A stretch of 64,000 nt of DNA from Ptiloglossa arizonensis (Eukaryota; Arthropoda; Insecta; Hymenoptera; Colletidae): assembly GCF_051014685.1 (NCBI RefSeq), contig NW_027478595.1, forward strand, positions 744,001 to 808,000, written 5' to 3'. Numbering within the stretch: the first letter of the stretch is position 1; each line of letters starts with the position of its first letter. Under the pieces are notes generated by a model. It saw only the letters and a program-made list of their open reading frames with translations. It made no database searches and was not told the origin of the DNA. Position numbers and translations under genes: made by a program. Below, one piece after another: positions 61,664 through 64,000 of the stretch.

Positions 61664-64000
61664 TACAACGTTTAACGTATAACGTATAACGTATTACGTA
61701 TAACGTATAACGTATAACGTATAACGTATAACGTATAATGTATAACGTATAACGTATAACGTATAACGTATAACGTATAACGTATAACGTATAACGTATA
61801 ACGTATAACGTATAACGTATAACGTATAACGTATAACGTATAACGTATAACGTATAACGTACAACGTATAACGTATAACGTATAACGTATAACGTATAAC
61901 GTATATCCTATAACGCATAACGTATAACGTATAACGTATAACGTATAACGTATAACGTATAACGTATAACGTATAACGTATGACGTATAACGTATAACGT
62001 ATAACGTATAACGTATAACGTATAACGTATACAGTATAACGTATAACGTATAACGTGTAACGTATAACGTATAACGTATAACGTATAACGTATAACGTAT
62101 AACGTATAACGTATAACGTATAATGTATAACGTATAACGTATAACGTATAACGTATAACGTATGGCGTATAACGTATAACGTATAACGTATAACGTCCAA
62201 CGTATAACGTATAACGTATAACGTATAACGTATAACGTACAACGCTTAACGTATACCGTATAACGAATAACGTATAACGTATATCGCATGACGTATAACA
62301 TATAACGTATAACGTATAACGTATAACGTACAACGTATAACGTATAACGTATAACGTATAACGTATAACGTATAACGTATAACGTATAACGTATAACGTA
62401 TAACGTATAACGTATAGCGTATAGCGTATAACGTATAACGTATAACGTATAACGTACAACGTCTAACGTATAACGTATAACGTATAACGTATAACGTACA
62501 ACGTATAACGTATAACGTATAACGTATAACGTATAACGTATAACGTATAACGTATAACGTATAACGTATAACGTATAACGTATAACGTATATCGTATAAC
62601 GTATAACGTACAACGTTTAACGTATAACGTATAACGTATAACGTATAACGTATAACGTATAACGTAAAACGTACAACGTATAACGTATAACGTATATCCT
62701 ATAACGCATAACGTATAACGTATAACGTATAACGTATAACGTATAACGTATAACGTATAACGTATAACGTAAAACGTATAACGTAAAACGTATAACGTAT
62801 AACGTATAACGTATAACGTATAACGTATAACGTATAACGTATAACGTATAACGTATAACGTAAAACGTATAACGTATAACGTATAACGTATAACGTATAA
62901 CGTATAACGTATAACGTATAACGTATAACGTATAACGTATAACGAATAACGTATAACGTATAACGCATAACGTATAACGTATAACGTATAACGTATAACG
63001 TATAACGTATAACGTATAACGTATAACGTATAACGTATAACGTATAACGTATAACGTATAACGTATAACGTATAACGTATAACGTATAACGTATAACGTA
63101 TAACGTATAACGTATAACGTATAACGTATAACGTATAACGTATAACGTATAACGTATAACGTATAACGTACAACGTTTAACGTATAACGTATAACGTATT
63201 ACGTATAACGTATAACGTATAACGTATAACGTATAACGTATAATGTATAACGTATAACGTATAACGTATAACGTATAACGTATAACGTATAACGTATAAC
63301 GTATAACGTATAACGTATAACGTATAACGTATAACGTATAACGTATAACGTATAACGTATAACGTATAACGTATAACGTACAACGTATAACGTATAACGT
63401 ATAACGTATAACGTATATCCTATAACGCATAACGTATAACGTATAACGTATAACGTATAACGTATAACGTATAACGTATAACGTATAACGTATAACGTAT
63501 AACGTATAACGTATAACGTATAACGTATAACGTATAACGTATACAGTATAACGTATAACGTATAACGTGTAACGTATAACGTATAACGTATAACGTATAA
63601 CGTATAACGTATAACGTATAACGTATAACGTATAATGTATAACGTATAACGTATAACGTATAACGTATAACGTATGGCGTATAACGTATAACGTATAACG
63701 TATAACGTCCAACGTATAACGTATAACGTATAACGTATAACGTATAACGTACAACGCTTAACGTATACCGTATAACGAATAACGTATAACGTATATCGCA
63801 TGACGTATAACATATAACGTATAACGTATAACGTATAACGTACAACGTATAACGTATAACGTATAACGTATAACGTATAACGTATAACGTATAACGTATA
63901 ACGTATAACGTATAACGTATAACGTATAGCGTATAGCGTATAACGTATAACGTATAACGTATAACGTACAACGTCTAACGTATAACGTATAACGTATAAC
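61664..64000 (+). repeat. Satellite region VIII: 1.5 kb duplication cut by the window edge
   Basis: TACAACG then TTTAACG occurs at 61,664 and 63,169, 1,505 bases apart. The A cassette variant with CTTAACG in second place occurs at 62,238 and 63,750, 1,512 bases apart. The two spacings differ by exactly one unit. The second copy is still running at base 64,000, so the array extends beyond the window. Confidence 0.85.

Larger units (their letters stand above)
1193..63819 (+). repeat. Cassette A family (38 dispersed copies)
   Basis: Cassette A is the unit series TACAACG, TTTAACG, TATACCG, TATAACG, AATAACG, TATAACG, TATATCG, CATGACG, usually followed by TATAACG and TATAACA and, about 100 bases on, by TACAACG, two consensus units, TATATCC, TATAACG and CATAACG. 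Starts: 1193, 1263, 1893, 2215, 3664, 3776, 5505, 5575, 6744, 7143, 8760, 9236, 10020, 10517, 10811, 11399, 12260, 12694, 13555, 13912, 15221, 16089, 16523, 17384, 17748, 18994, 19470, 19911, 21192, 47299, 47502, 51283, 51486, 54412, 54608, 56939, 62238, 63750. Copies at 47299, 51283 and 54412 lack AATAACG; copies at 62238 and 63750 have CTTAACG in second place. It is a lineage marker, not a gene. Confidence 0.85.
1..64000 (+). repeat. Heptanucleotide satellite array, unit TATAACG
   Basis: The window is a head-to-tail array of the 7-base unit TATAACG, always in this orientation. The register can be followed from position 1 to 63,981, giving 9,145 complete units and 6 bases. Most units match the consensus exactly. 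In a 1 kb sample (57,001-58,000) I counted 34 variant units among about 143, and 10 of the 34 were TACAACG. Each unit carries one CG dinucleotide inside an ACGT core, so CpG density is very high for DNA of 28.6% GC. The + strand has a TAA stop every 21 bases in each frame; the - strand has none. No unique sequence, gene or transposon interrupts the array. Long simple satellites like this are known from eukaryotic heterochromatin; the chromosomal location and species are not determinable here. Confidence 0.98.

Noticed and set aside
1..64000. More than a hundred long open reading frames on the minus strand, including 621, 593 and 575 codon frames
   Set aside because: All read as TLYVIRY repeats with substitutions that follow the DNA variants. 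Overlapping frames are equally open because the heptamer has no - strand stop in any frame. Start codons are accidental ATG on the - strand from units such as CATAACG or TATAACA. There is no codon bias, no domain and no regulatory context.
1..64000. CRISPR array
   Set aside because: Units are directly adjacent with no spacers of unique sequence, and the repeat is only 7 bases.
1..64000. Telomeric repeat tract
   Set aside because: The unit is 7 bases, like some telomeres, but neither strand is G-rich and it does not resemble TTTAGGG or TTAGGG types. The block duplications of kilobase size also fit an internal satellite better.
1..64000. Thousands of TATA boxes or promoters
   Set aside because: TATAA occurs in each unit as a consequence of the repeat and no other promoter element or transcript start context is present.
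1..64000. Iteron-type replication origin or plasmid partition site
   Set aside because: Such sites have a few to tens of repeats, usually near replication or partition genes. Here there are thousands of units and no gene.
1..64000. Assembly artefact creating the duplicated blocks
   Set aside because: Matched blocks differ by single-base unit variants and by whole-unit gains (for example TCCAACG against TCCGACG, and the 47-base difference in region VI), so they are separate copies. Exact copy number still needs spanning reads.

Overview
The whole 64 kb window is one uninterrupted satellite DNA array. The repeat is a heptamer, TATAACG read on the + strand (CGTTATA on the - strand), and it runs in the same orientation from the first base to the last. 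I count 9,145 complete units plus 6 leftover bases. The consensus is 28.6% GC. I see no protein gene, RNA gene, mobile element, CRISPR array or any non-satellite stretch longer than about one unit. The many long open frames on the - strand are a by-product of the heptamer: it has no stop codon in any - strand frame and reads as the 7-residue repeat TLYVIRY in all three.

Megasatellite tracts this long and this simple are typical of eukaryotic heterochromatin (centromeric, pericentromeric, subtelomeric or sex-chromosome blocks). I infer a eukaryotic chromosome, but nothing in the sequence identifies the species, and I do not recognise this heptamer as a named satellite.

The information lies in the variant units. 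They are not random: fixed strings of variants (here called cassettes A, B, C, E and F) recur many times and divide the array into domains. Region I (1-8.76 kb) has C-headed segments with A cassettes. Region II (8.76-21.5 kb) is rich in A and holds a 3.8 kb tandem duplication. Region III (21.5-24.2 kb) is a divergent island with three C cassettes and the longest pure run I found. Region IV (24.2-26.1 kb) is transitional with a 441 bp tandem duplication. Region V (26.1-44.5 kb) is rich in B, lacks A, and holds 1.88 kb and 4.48 kb duplications. Region VI (44.5-52.5 kb) is a 4.0 kb tandem duplication. Region VII (52.5-61.7 kb) is rich in F with a 2.3 kb duplication. Region VIII (61.7-64 kb) is a 1.5 kb duplication that continues past the window edge.

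The most striking result is the register. Tracking the 7-bp phase by hand across the window, every phase change is accounted for by only 14 units of abnormal length: two 8-mers, one 6-mer and eleven 5-mers. All eleven 5-mers sit in one identical cassette, so they look like a single 2-base deletion copied by later duplication. The array has therefore grown and shrunk almost only by whole units and by kilobase-scale block duplication.
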